The position numbers and the translations under genes were made by a program. Positions 31,394 through 39,738 of a stretch of 64,000 nucleotides of DNA are shown here, one piece after another (position 1 is the first letter of the stretch; each line of letters starts with the position of its first letter). This stretch comes from Chelativorans intermedius (GTDB lineage Bacteria > Pseudomonadota > Alphaproteobacteria > Rhizobiales > Rhizobiaceae), in contig NZ_JAODNW010000014.1 of NCBI RefSeq assembly GCF_025398255.1, positions 1 to 64,000 on the forward strand, in the 5' to 3' direction. A model generated the notes under the pieces. That model made no database searches and was not told the origin of the DNA. It saw nothing but the letters and a program-made list of their open reading frames with translations.

Positions 31394-32074
31394 CTAGTCG
31401 CCGGCAAGAAAGAACAGCCAGTGCCCCTCCGGCGTGATTGCCGCACGATAGAAGATATAGGCACCGAAGTCTCTCATGTCTTCATAGTCGCCGGCGGTGA
31501 TGAGCGTGAAAAGCTCGACCCGCTGGCTCGGCGTGAGCGCCTCCAGCGGCAGCGCGAAGAAATAGGGCCAGACATAGCGCTCCCGCGATGTGTCGGGATC
31601 GAGGCGCACGAAGCCCGCCTCCATGACCTCGAGCAGGATGGCCAGGATTTCGTGCCCCTCCGCATCGCCGGAGATCTCGCGCAGAAAGTCGATCGGGTCG
31701 CCCTGCAGCGCGCCGAGAGTGATCTGTGTCGCCTGCTGCCCGGTGCCCAGAAGCGGCCTCAGCCGTTCCAGGTCGCCGCTGCGCGCCGCTTCGAGGATGA
31801 GCCCGTGCATGCGCCGCACGGGTTCGGGCAGGCGGTCGAGGTCGTAGATCACTTCGGGCAGCGGCTGGTCGAGGCGGGTCTCGGGCCTTGCGGCATCTCC
31901 CGCCGGCGTGCCCTCGGGTGCTGGTGCCGGGGCGGCATCGACCTCTGCCTCCATGGGAAGAGGCGATGCGGGGCGCGCATCGCTCAGGGCCAGCGCCTGT
32001 GTCGCCAGGCCGCCAAGGGCCAGCGCCGCGACGGCTGCCGCCATATGGCGAGTGGATCGCAATAACATCCGCAT
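31394..32074 (-). CDS. Secreted hypothetical protein
   Basis: This 226-residue protein has a signal peptide (MAAAVAALALGGLATQALA near residues 11-29) and a proline/alanine-rich linker (about 35-65) before a folded C-terminal domain with LLGTGQQATQITLGALQGDPIDFL and GAYIFYRAAITPEGHWLFFLAGD. It belongs to a family seen in Rhizobiales without known function. The ATG at 32074 has AAGGTGG upstream. It lies in a minus-strand run with 30942 and 32166. Confidence 0.75.
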   Translation of the reverse strand: MRMLLRSTRHMAAAVAALALGGLATQALALSDARPASPLPMEAEVDAAPAPAPEGTPAGDAARPETRLDQPLPEVIYDLDRLPEPVRRMHGLILEAARSGDLERLRPLLGTGQQATQITLGALQGDPIDFLREISGDAEGHEILAILLEVMEAGFVRLDPDTSRERYVWPYFFALPLEALTPSQRVELFTLITAGDYEDMRDFGAYIFYRAAITPEGHWLFFLAGD

Positions 32075-32165
32075 CGGGCCACCTTCGCGCGTCTGTCCCG
32101 TCGGAGAGGATGAGCGGCCGTTGAAACCCGGCTCACTGAAGGGATACCCAAAGACAGGCTCGATC

Positions 32166-32423
32166 TCAATGGCGCGTGCGGTCGGGAAGGAATTCTCCCG
32201 CCAGCACGCGGGCGTGCATCTCTTCCAGAAGCGCCAGAAGCGTCGTCTCGTCCTCCTTCTTGCCGAGTTCGCGCAGGGCCGTGGCGAGCGCCGCCTCGGC
32301 GATGATCTGCGGCTCGATGCCGACCCACAGGCCCTCGGCCCAGGCCGCGCTGTGGCATTCCGCGCTGGTTGAGCGCTTCTCTTCCTCGATCTGTGCCTCG
32401 ATATCGGCAACACTCATATGCAT
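32166..32423 (-). CDS. Small conserved hypothetical protein
   Basis: The 85-residue acidic protein starts MHMSVADIEAQIEEEKRS and is predicted to be helical. It contains WAEGLWVGIEPQIIAEAALATALRELGKKEDE; no enzymatic motif is visible. An ATG six bases further in is also a possible start. The function is unknown. Confidence 0.6.
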   Translation of the reverse strand: MHMSVADIEAQIEEEKRSTSAECHSAAWAEGLWVGIEPQIIAEAALATALRELGKKEDETTLLALLEEMHARVLAGEFLPDRTRH

Positions 32424-32611
32424 GGCAACCTCATACCCCTTGCGCCGGCACGGCCGTGCGCATTGTCCCTGGCACAGCAATAGCATGGCGAATGTGGCGG
32501 GGCGGGGACACCGTCGATCGAGGTTAACACCCGGTAAACAAAGGCGGTTTTGCATCCTTCGTGTTCTCCGTGTTAGGCATCTGCAGGCCCGTTCGGATCT
32601 GGAAGGACGAC

Positions 32612-33040
32612 ATGAGCGACGAAAAGGCCATCGAGACCCTTTTGAGAACGCAATTGAAAGCCTTTGCCATGCGTGACGCGCAGGCGATGCGCGACGTCTA
32701 CACGCGGGATGCGGACTGGACCAATGCCTTCGGCCGCATGCTGAAGGGCAGGGACAGCATCGTCGCGTATCTGGAGGAGCTGTTCGCGGACCGGAATTTC
32801 TCCGATGGCGAGCTGGTCGGCGAGCCGCAGGTCGCGGTGCGGCCCGTGGCAGAGAATGTGGTGACGGCAAAGATACACACGCGGATCGAAGGTCAGCGCA
32901 CGGTTGACGGCGGCACGCTTCCGGTACGCCACAACCACTCTCTCAAGGTGATCGTGCGCCAGGACGACGGAAGCTGGAAGATCGCCTCCGAAATCTACAT
33001 GGATGCCCGCCGCGAGACCACCCACATCCACCCGCAATGA
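32612..33040 (+). CDS. SnoaL/NTF2-like domain protein
   Basis: The 142-residue protein has an NTF2-like cone fold: ATG at 32612 with GGAAGGA upstream; AIETLLRTQLKAFAMRDAQAM, VYTRDADWTNAFGRMLKGRDSIVAYLEELF, and a C-terminal strand KVIVRQDDGSWKIASEIYMDAR. Such proteins act as small enzymes or ligand-binding domains (SgcJ/EcaC-type). No catalytic pair can be assigned. Confidence 0.78.
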   Translation: MSDEKAIETLLRTQLKAFAMRDAQAMRDVYTRDADWTNAFGRMLKGRDSIVAYLEELFADRNFSDGELVGEPQVAVRPVAENVVTAKIHTRIEGQRTVDGGTLPVRHNHSLKVIVRQDDGSWKIASEIYMDARRETTHIHPQ

Positions 33041-33044
33041 CGGG

Positions 33045-33171
33045 GCTGGTGGTGCGATACCGGCAGATGGGTACCATCTGTTTCGGTCGGACCACCAGAC
33101 CGGTTCATCTCTTTGTTGTTTTGCCGCATTTGTACGACGCCAGATGATTCCAACTGGCTGCAAAATGCGCT
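33045..33171 (-). repeat. Dispersed hairpin repeat, copy 2 (inverted)
   Basis: On the minus strand, GCATTTTGCAGCC, then CCAGTTG-GAAT-CATCTGG (33138-33155) and a core TCGTACAAATGCGGCAAAAC match copy 1 at 24031-24082 closely. The far end differs: here 33045-33098 can form a long hairpin (CTGGTGGT / ACCACCAG, inner CAGATGG / CCATCTG). It borders the TIGR02301 gene at its stop codon. Confidence 0.8.
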
Positions 33172-33541
33172 AGCCGCCGTAGCGCAGAACGATATCGCGC
33201 GTCAGCGCTTCGCCTTCCCTCATGTAGCGCTCGATGGATTGCCGCGCCGAGTCGGTGCAGTCCTCATAAACGGCGGCGAACGAGCGATAGCCGCGGTTGA
33301 AGCTTGCCACCAGCTTCTCCCGTCGCTCCTCGGAGGGCGTTTCCGCTTCCAGCAGGGCTTCCATCTGTGCGCGCCAGCCACCGTCCTCCTCCCCGCACAG
33401 GTGGCGCAGATAGTGGAGCGAGCCCAGAATTTCCGCCAGCCGCATGAGCTGCGCGTCATAGGGTGCATCGACGGCCCGCCCCGTGGTGCTGGCGGCCAGC
33501 AGGAGGGTGGCAGCGACAAGCAGGCGGAACAAGGGCCTCAT
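33170..33541 (-). CDS. TIGR02301-family secreted protein
   Basis: The 123-residue protein matches the TIGR02301 family of unknown function restricted to Rhizobiales. It has a signal peptide (LLVAATLLLAASTTGRA, cleavage near residue 23) and the conserved HYLRHLCGEEDGGWRAQMEALL with a cysteine, followed by NRGYRSFAAVYEDCTDSARQSIERY with the second cysteine; these could form a disulfide. Its stop codon is at the edge of the dispersed repeat. Confidence 0.85.
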   Translation of the reverse strand: MRPLFRLLVAATLLLAASTTGRAVDAPYDAQLMRLAEILGSLHYLRHLCGEEDGGWRAQMEALLEAETPSEERREKLVASFNRGYRSFAAVYEDCTDSARQSIERYMREGEALTRDIVLRYGG

Positions 33542-33587
33542 GCCTCATTTCTCGCCGCGAAACGGCGCCGATGCAAGTCGGGAATTG

Positions 33588-33992
33588 CTATTTGCGGAGG
33601 CGGGCTGCCATTTTCTCGGCAACCGCGAGGGTGCTTGCGGTGACGGGCAGGGCGCGCATCTCCTCGATCGTGTACCAGCCGGCATGGTCGGCGTCGTCGG
33701 CGGCCACCGCCCGGCCGTGAACGCGATGCGCCCGATAGACCTTCAAGCGGTAGCAGCGCCCGTTGTCCCCCTCGACGGTCATCTCGCAGAGGGGGATGAT
33801 CTCCTCGGCGGCAAGGCCCGTCTCCTCGCGCAGCTCGCGCAGGGCGGCCGCCTCGTCGCTTTCGCCCCTCTCCACCCGCCCGCCGGGGAAGGCGAACTGC
33901 CCGCGCGCCGGCGCCCGCGCGCGCCGGATCAGCAGAAAGCGCTCCTCCTGCATGGCCGCCACGGAAACAGCGTGGATAGGCTGCTCGTCCAT
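33588..33992 (-). CDS. Nudix hydrolase
   Basis: The 134-residue protein has the Nudix box GGRVERGESDEAAALRELREETGL (about residues 37-60), which binds metal and hydrolyses nucleoside diphosphates linked to another moiety. The family length fits the ADP-ribose/dNTP pyrophosphatase type, but the substrate is unknown. It stands divergently from the SRAP gene. Confidence 0.92.
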   Translation of the reverse strand: MDEQPIHAVSVAAMQEERFLLIRRARAPARGQFAFPGGRVERGESDEAAALRELREETGLAAEEIIPLCEMTVEGDNGRCYRLKVYRAHRVHGRAVAADDADHAGWYTIEEMRALPVTASTLAVAEKMAARLRK

Positions 33993-34075
33993 CGTTGCAT
34001 CCCCTGCGTGTCCCTTTACCTTAGCCGTGGTTCGCGGCGTGGCAACGTCGCCGCTGCATGGGGGAAGACGAAGGA

Positions 34076-34810
34076 ATGTGTGGACGTTTCGCGCTGACGG
34101 CCGGCCCCGCCGATGTGGCAGCGGAACTGGGTCTTGCGGAGATCGAGGATTTTCCGCCGCGCTACAATATCGCGCCCACCCAGCCCATCCTGATGGTCGT
34201 GGGCGACGTGCCCCGCTCGCCTGGCTCCAACCGGCCCGCGGCCCGGGCGACGCTGGTGCGCTGGGGCTTCATTCCCTCCTGGGCGAAGGATCCCAGGGAT
34301 ATGCCGCTGCTGATCAACGCCAGGTCGGAGACCGCGGCACAGAAGGCCACCTTCCGCGCGGCGATGCGCCACCGCCGCACCCTCGTGCCGGCCAGCGGTT
34401 TCTATGAGTGGCGGCGCGGCAGCGCCGGCCGCTCCCAGCCTTTCTGGGTGCGCCCGCGCCAAGGCGGACCGATCGCCTTTGCCGGCCTCATGGAAACCTA
34501 TTCGCAGCCCGAGGGCAGCGAGATCGATACGGGCGCTATCCTCACCACCGCCGCCAGCCCCGACCTTGCCGACATCCACCACCGCATGCCGGTGGTGATT
34601 CGCAGCGAGCATTATTCCCGCTGGCTCGATTGCGTGCGCTTCGAACCGCGCGATGTGGCCGATCTGCTCGCGCCGGTGGAAGAGGGATTTTTCGAGGCCG
34701 TTCCGGTCTCCGACAGGGTCAACAAGGTGGCCAATGCCGGGCCCGAACTGCAGGAGCCTGCCACTCAGGCCCCGAGGGAGAACGCAACAGGGCAGCTCCG
34801 GCTCCTGTGA
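34076..34810 (+). CDS. SRAP (HMCES/YedK-like) DNA-protein crosslink repair protein
   Basis: The 244-residue protein belongs to the SOS response-associated peptidase family. The invariant MCGRF gives Cys2, which, after removal of Met1, forms a thiazolidine with an abasic site in single-stranded DNA. Other conserved residues are in PRYNIAPTQP (Asn), WGFIPSWAKD, NARSET and ASGFYEWRR (Glu), and HHRMPVVI (His). The start is fixed by the requirement for Cys at position 2: the ATG at 34076, with AAGGA upstream. Confidence 0.93.
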   Translation: MCGRFALTAGPADVAAELGLAEIEDFPPRYNIAPTQPILMVVGDVPRSPGSNRPAARATLVRWGFIPSWAKDPRDMPLLINARSETAAQKATFRAAMRHRRTLVPASGFYEWRRGSAGRSQPFWVRPRQGGPIAFAGLMETYSQPEGSEIDTGAILTTAASPDLADIHHRMPVVIRSEHYSRWLDCVRFEPRDVADLLAPVEEGFFEAVPVSDRVNKVANAGPELQEPATQAPRENATGQLRLL

Positions 34811-34910
34811 CGGGCCTTCGTTGCCGGCATGCCTTCTGCTCCACGGGCACCAGCCACGGGTCGCGAGTGCAAAGTCACCTCCGCGGCTCCGGGTCCGGGC
34901 CGTCCCGAGG

Positions 34911-35096
34911 CTAGATCTCTTCGCGCACCTGATACGGGCGCTTGGGCTCGTCCTTGCGCTTTGCCTTGCCCTTGCACAGCAGCGCGGCGTTGATCGCAGC
35001 GGGGCCGACCTTGCGGTATTCGTCGACGAGCTGCGCCTTCTTGCCGGGCTGTTGCCGGGGCTGGGCCTTGTCTTGCCTGGCGTCGTGTAGGGCCAT
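34911..35096 (-). CDS. Small conserved hypothetical protein
   Basis: The 61-residue basic protein (MALHDARQDKAQPRQQPGKK) has no known motif. The C-terminal half reads YRKVGPAAINAALLCKGKAKRKDEPKRPYQ. An AGG upstream is weak. Its coding status is uncertain. Confidence 0.45.
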   Translation of the reverse strand: MALHDARQDKAQPRQQPGKKAQLVDEYRKVGPAAINAALLCKGKAKRKDEPKRPYQVREEI

Positions 35097-35476
35097 GGTT
35101 CTTGCCTGGATTATGCTGTTCCTTCCCGGTCGAGCATCTGGGTGCCGATTCCGACAAATTCATGTCCTGGTTTCCCCGGACACCCTAACGCATGTGGCCG
35201 CTCCATAAAATTGCACCATCAGGCTTAACGCTTCCTTCACGTCTCGCGGCCGGTCGATTCTGGGTGCTTGACGCGGGCGCGCGTCGGGGCGATAAGGACG
35301 CCCATGAAAACGCGGTTCGCCATTATCGGCATTTGCATTATCGGCTAGCGCCTCTCGCTGGTCCGGTCGTTTTCGCCCTCTCTTCTTCCAACGAAAAACG
35401 CCCTGGCCAGCCGGCCGAGGCGACCGGCGTGCCACAGCGGCAGGCCTGTTTGTGTGTTCGGGAGACGGGACGAAGG
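35097..35476. other. Non-coding region upstream of cysS
   Basis: These 380 bases hold no supported gene. A 14-codon plus-strand frame at 35304-35348 ([14 protein letters not shown]) is followed by a stop; it is too short to judge. AT-rich parts near 35205-35230 could hold a promoter for cysS. Confidence 0.4.
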
Positions 35477-36970
35477 ATGTCTGACGGGTTCAAGGGACTG
35501 CGGGTCTACAACACGCTGACGCGGAAGAAGGAGGACTTCGTTCCCATCGACGCGACGAATGTGCGCGTCTATGTGTGCGGCCCCACCGTCTACGATTTCG
35601 CCCATATCGGCAACGCGCGACCGGTGATCGTCTTCGACGTGTTGTTCCGTCTGCTGCGCCATCTCTATGGCGAGGATCACGTCACCTATGTGCGCAACAT
35701 CACCGACGTCGACGACAAGATCAACGCCCGCGCCCTGCGCGACTTCGGTGCGCAGATCGAGGCCGGCGCGCTCACCTTGAACGAGGCGATCCGCCGCGTC
35801 ACGGAGAGGACGGCCCGCCAGTTCCACGCCGACGTGGCCGCGCTCGGCTGCCTTCCGCCCACGGTGGAGCCGCGGGCGACGGAGTTCGTGCTGCCGAGGC
35901 CCGACGGGCGTACCGATATGGTGAAGCTGATTCAGCGCCTCATCGATCGCGGCCATGCCTATGCGGCAAAAGGCGAAATCCTGTTCGACACCGCCTCCAT
36001 GTCCGATTATGGCAGCCTTTCGCGCCGTCGCCCGGAGGATCTGAAGGCCGGCGCCCGCGTGGCCGTCGAGGCCCACAAGAAGAACCCGGCGGACTTCGTC
36101 CTGTGGAAGGAGTCGTCTGATCGGGAGCCCGGCTGGCAGGCGACCTTCACCATCGACGGCCGGCCGATGACGATCCGCGGCCGTCCCGGCTGGCATATCG
36201 AATGCTCGGCCATGTCGGCGGCCTTTCTGGGAGAGACCTTCGACATTCACGGCGGCGGGCTCGACCTCATCTTTCCGCATCACGAGAACGAGATTGCCCA
36301 GTCGCGCTGTGCCCATGGCACGCAGGCCATGGCCAATTACTGGATGCACAACGGCTTCCTGCAGGTGGAAGGCCGCAAGATGGCGAAGTCGGAGGGCAAT
36401 TTCGTCACGATTCACGACCTCCTGCACACCGACACCTTCGGCGGCCGCCAATGGCCGGGCGAGGTTTTGCGGCTTGCCATGCTGATGACCCATTATCGCG
36501 AACCCATCGACTTCTCCCAGCGCAAGCTGGAGGAGGCGGAGGCCGTGCTCGACGGCTGGTATCGCGCGGTGGGCGATGTCTCCGAAGCGGGCATGATCTG
36601 CGCCGACACAAGGGGCGCGCTTCTCGACGACCTCAACACCACCGGCGCCATTGCCGCCCTGCACGAGCTGCGCGCCCAGGCCGCGAAGGGCAGCGAGGGG
36701 GCGAGGGCGAGCCTCAAGGCAAGCGCCGCCCTCATGGGGCTTCTGGGGCGGACGGCCGGGGAATGGTTTTCCGCCAAGGCGGCACGTGCCGATGTCGATG
36801 CCGCGGCGGTGGAAGAAAAGATCGCCGCGCGCCTTGCCTTTATCCGCGAGAAGAATTTCGCGCAGGCCGATCGCATCCGCGCCGAGCTTCTCGACAAGGG
36901 CATCCAGCTCATGGACTACAAGGACCCGGAGACGGGAGAGCGCAGGACACGGTGGGAGACGAGGCCGTGA
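35477..36970 (+). CDS. cysS: Cysteinyl-tRNA synthetase
   Basis: The 497-residue class I synthetase charges tRNA-Cys. Zinc ligand Cys34 lies in [14 protein letters not shown] is at 43-46; the KMSKS motif appears as KMAKS at 301-305; [14 protein letters not shown] carries zinc and cysteine-binding residues. The ATG at 35477 was chosen since family similarity starts there; upstream in-frame ATG codons give shadow composition. It is followed by cimA after 34 bases. Confidence 0.97.
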   Translation: MSDGFKGLRVYNTLTRKKEDFVPIDATNVRVYVCGPTVYDFAHIGNARPVIVFDVLFRLLRHLYGEDHVTYVRNITDVDDKINARALRDFGAQIEAGALTLNEAIRRVTERTARQFHADVAALGCLPPTVEPRATEFVLPRPDGRTDMVKLIQRLIDRGHAYAAKGEILFDTASMSDYGSLSRRRPEDLKAGARVAVEAHKKNPADFVLWKESSDREPGWQATFTIDGRPMTIRGRPGWHIECSAMSAAFLGETFDIHGGGLDLIFPHHENEIAQSRCAHGTQAMANYWMHNGFLQVEGRKMAKSEGNFVTIHDLLHTDTFGGRQWPGEVLRLAMLMTHYREPIDFSQRKLEEAEAVLDGWYRAVGDVSEAGMICADTRGALLDDLNTTGAIAALHELRAQAAKGSEGARASLKASAALMGLLGRTAGEWFSAKAARADVDAAAVEEKIAARLAFIREKNFAQADRIRAELLDKGIQLMDYKDPETGERRTRWETRP

Positions 36971-37004
36971 CCGGGGGAAGGGCGCAGGCTTTGGCGGTGC
37001 TGGC

Positions 37005-38618
37005 ATGAAAAGGGAACGCATCTATCTGTTCGACACCACGCTGCGCGACGGGCAGCAGACGCCGGGCATCGACTTCTCGCTTGAGGACAAGATCGCCATC
37101 GCGTCCATGCTGGATGCGTTCGGCATGGACTACGTGGAGGGTGGCTATCCGGGCGCCAATCCCACCGATACGGCCTTCTTCGCCGAGAAGCGCACGCGGC
37201 AATCCGCCTTCGTCGCTTTCGGCATGACCAAGCGGGCGGGCGTGTCCGTGTCCAACGATCCCGGCCTTGCCGCACTTCTGCAGGCCGCGGGCGACGCCGT
37301 CTGCTTTGTCGCCAAGAGCTGGGATTTCCACGTGCGCCTGGCGCTGGGTTGCTCCAACGAAGAGAACCTGGAGTCGATCCGTGCCTCGGTCGAGGCGGCC
37401 CGCGCTGCCGGCAAGGAGGCCATGGTCGATTGCGAGCATTTCTTCGACGGTTACAAGGCCAATCCGGCCTATGCGCTGGCGTGCGCCAGAACCGCGTTCG
37501 AGGCGGGAAGCCGCTGGGTCGTGCTGTGCGACACGAATGGCGGCTCGCAGCCCGACGAGGTCCGCAGGATCGTCTCCGAGGTGATCGACGCCGGCATTCC
37601 CGGCGACCGCCTGGGCATTCACGCCCATGACGACACCGGCCAGGCAGTGGCCAACACGCTGGCGGCGGTGGAGGCCGGCGCGCGTCAGGTGCAGGGCACG
37701 CTGAACGGCATCGGTGAGCGCTGCGGCAACGCCAATCTCGTCACGCTCATTCCTACCCTGATGCTCAAGCCCTTCTACGCCCGGCGCTTCGAGACCGGCA
37801 TCTCGCGCCAGGCGCTGCAGGACATCACCCGCCTCTCCCACGCCTTCGACGAGCTCCTGAACCGCGCTCCCGATCCTCAGGCGCCCTATGTCGGCGCCTC
37901 TGCCTTCGCCACCAAGGCGGGCATTCACGCATCGGCCATCCTGAAGGCACCGGAGACCTATGAGCATGTGCCGCCGGAGGCCGTCGGCAATGCGCGCCGC
38001 GTCATGGTGTCGGACCAGGGCGGCAGGTCGAACTTCATTGCCGAGCTGAGGCGGCGCGGTATCGCGGTGGACAAGGCCGATCCGCGCCTCGACACGCTCA
38101 TTGCGCTGGTGAAGGAGCGCGAGGCACAGGGCTATGCCTATGAAGGCGCGGACGCGAGCTTCGAGCTGTTGGCGCGCCGCACCCTTGGCCGCGTGCCCGA
38201 GTTCTTCAAGGTAGACAGCTTCCGCTGCATGGTCGAGCGCCGCTTCGATGCCAGGGGAAGGCTGAAGACCGTTTCGGAGGCCGTCGTGCGCGTGACCATC
38301 GACGGCGAGACCCGCCTGTCGGTGGCCGAAGGGCACGGTCCTGTGAACGCCCTCGACATCGCCTTGAGAAAGGATCTAGGCAAGTACCAGGAAGAGATTG
38401 CCGACCTGTCGCTCGCCGACTACAAGGTGCGCATTCTGAACGGCGGCACGGAGGCGGTGACGCGCGTGCTCATCGAATCGCAGGATTCGACGGGCCAGCG
38501 CTGGTGGACGGTCGGCGTTTCGGACAATATCATAGATGCCTCCTTCCAGGCGCTGATGGATTCCATTGTCTTCAAGCTGGTGAGAAACCGCGAGGGGGCT
38601 GGCCTGGCGGCCGAGTAG
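37005..38618 (+). CDS. cimA: (R)-citramalate synthase
   Basis: The 537-residue enzyme condenses acetyl-CoA with pyruvate to (R)-citramalate, giving isoleucine precursors without threonine. It has the DRE-TIM metallolyase fold: LFDTTLRDGQQTPG, and the second metal motif HAHDDTGQAVANTLAAVEAGA with QGTLNGIGERCGNANLVTL. The C-terminal third is the LeuA-type regulatory domain. Length and the C-terminal domain support CimA rather than isopropylmalate synthase. It is followed by a RarD-type transporter after 9 bases. Confidence 0.93.
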   Translation: MKRERIYLFDTTLRDGQQTPGIDFSLEDKIAIASMLDAFGMDYVEGGYPGANPTDTAFFAEKRTRQSAFVAFGMTKRAGVSVSNDPGLAALLQAAGDAVCFVAKSWDFHVRLALGCSNEENLESIRASVEAARAAGKEAMVDCEHFFDGYKANPAYALACARTAFEAGSRWVVLCDTNGGSQPDEVRRIVSEVIDAGIPGDRLGIHAHDDTGQAVANTLAAVEAGARQVQGTLNGIGERCGNANLVTLIPTLMLKPFYARRFETGISRQALQDITRLSHAFDELLNRAPDPQAPYVGASAFATKAGIHASAILKAPETYEHVPPEAVGNARRVMVSDQGGRSNFIAELRRRGIAVDKADPRLDTLIALVKEREAQGYAYEGADASFELLARRTLGRVPEFFKVDSFRCMVERRFDARGRLKTVSEAVVRVTIDGETRLSVAEGHGPVNALDIALRKDLGKYQEEIADLSLADYKVRILNGGTEAVTRVLIESQDSTGQRWWTVGVSDNIIDASFQALMDSIVFKLVRNREGAGLAAE

Positions 38619-38627
38619 GATACTCCC

Positions 38628-39575
38628 ATGGCAGACCCTGTCACGCAGACGCCGGCAGCAGGCGACGACGAGTCGACGCGCGGCTTCCTCTTTGCCCTGA
38701 CCGCCTATCTTCTGTGGGGCCTGTTGCCCATTTTCATGAAGGCGGTGGCGCACATCCCTTCCGCGGAGGTGGTGGCGCATCGTGTCGTCTGGTCGGTGCC
38801 GATCGCCGGTGCGGTTCTGCTCGTGCTGCGCCGCACCGCCGACTTCCGGCTGGCGCTGCGCACGCCGCGCATGCTGGCCATGGCCGCGTTGACGGCGGCC
38901 TGCATCACGGTCAACTGGGGCGTCTATGTGTGGGCCATCGCGGCGGGCCGCGCCGTGGAGACGGCGCTCGGCTACTACATCAATCCTCTGGTCTCCATCG
39001 CCATGGCCGCGGTTCTCTTGCGCGAGAAGCTGGGGGTGTTGCAGGTGGTGGCGGTGGGGCTTGCCGCTCTCGCCGTCGTCATCCTCACGGTCAATGCGGG
39101 CGGGCTGCCCTGGGTGTCGCTGGTGCTTGCGTTCTCCTTCGCCACCTACGGCTTCCTGCGCAAGACGCTGCCCATCGGCCCCAGCCAGGGCTTTTTCCTG
39201 GAGGTGCTGATCCTCAGCATTCCCGCCGCCCTCTATATCGCCTGGCTGCAGTGGACCGGGCAGGGCCATTTCCTGCCGTCCCGCCCGGCGGATCTGTGGC
39301 TGCTTCTGGCCTGCGGGCCGGTCACGGCGGTGCCGCTGCTGTTTTATGCCTTCGGTGCCAAGCTCCTGCGCTATTCCACCATTGGCATCATGCAGTATAT
39401 CGCGCCGACCATGATCTTTCTCATTGCGGTCTTTGCCTTCAAGGAGCCCTTCGGCGGCGTGCGCGCCCTTGCCTTCGTGCTCATCTGGACCGCGCTCGTC
39501 ATATACACCTGGCCGATGATCAGGGGGCAGTTGCGCCAGAGGCGCGGGGCGCCGGCCGCTTCTCCGGGCGAATAG
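38628..39575 (+). CDS. rarD: EamA-family transporter, RarD-like
   Basis: The 315-residue inner-membrane protein has ten predicted transmembrane segments with the EamA repeat. RarD features are seen: AYLLWGLLPIFMKAVAHIPSAEVVAHR near the start and NWGVYVWAIAAGRAVETALGYYINPL. The substrate is unknown; RarD members relate to small-molecule export. The gene may be co-transcribed with cimA. Confidence 0.9.
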   Translation: MADPVTQTPAAGDDESTRGFLFALTAYLLWGLLPIFMKAVAHIPSAEVVAHRVVWSVPIAGAVLLVLRRTADFRLALRTPRMLAMAALTAACITVNWGVYVWAIAAGRAVETALGYYINPLVSIAMAAVLLREKLGVLQVVAVGLAALAVVILTVNAGGLPWVSLVLAFSFATYGFLRKTLPIGPSQGFFLEVLILSIPAALYIAWLQWTGQGHFLPSRPADLWLLLACGPVTAVPLLFYAFGAKLLRYSTIGIMQYIAPTMIFLIAVFAFKEPFGGVRALAFVLIWTALVIYTWPMIRGQLRQRRGAPAASPGE

Positions 39576-39738
39576 GGGATACTTTTCGCGCGCTGCGGCC
39601 CCATATTGGAAGGAAACGGACGCCAGCCCGCAAAAAGGCTGCCGAAGGCTTTCGCGCGGTTGATGACGATGGGCTTTTTCTTGTCGCCCCCGTGAAAACA
39701 GGATAGACCGCATTAACTGGGCTTAGGGATCTGAATTG

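Noticed and set aside
35160-35435. Minus-strand frame of 91 codons upstream of cysS
   Set aside because: Basic, low-complexity sequence with no ribosome site; looks non-coding.
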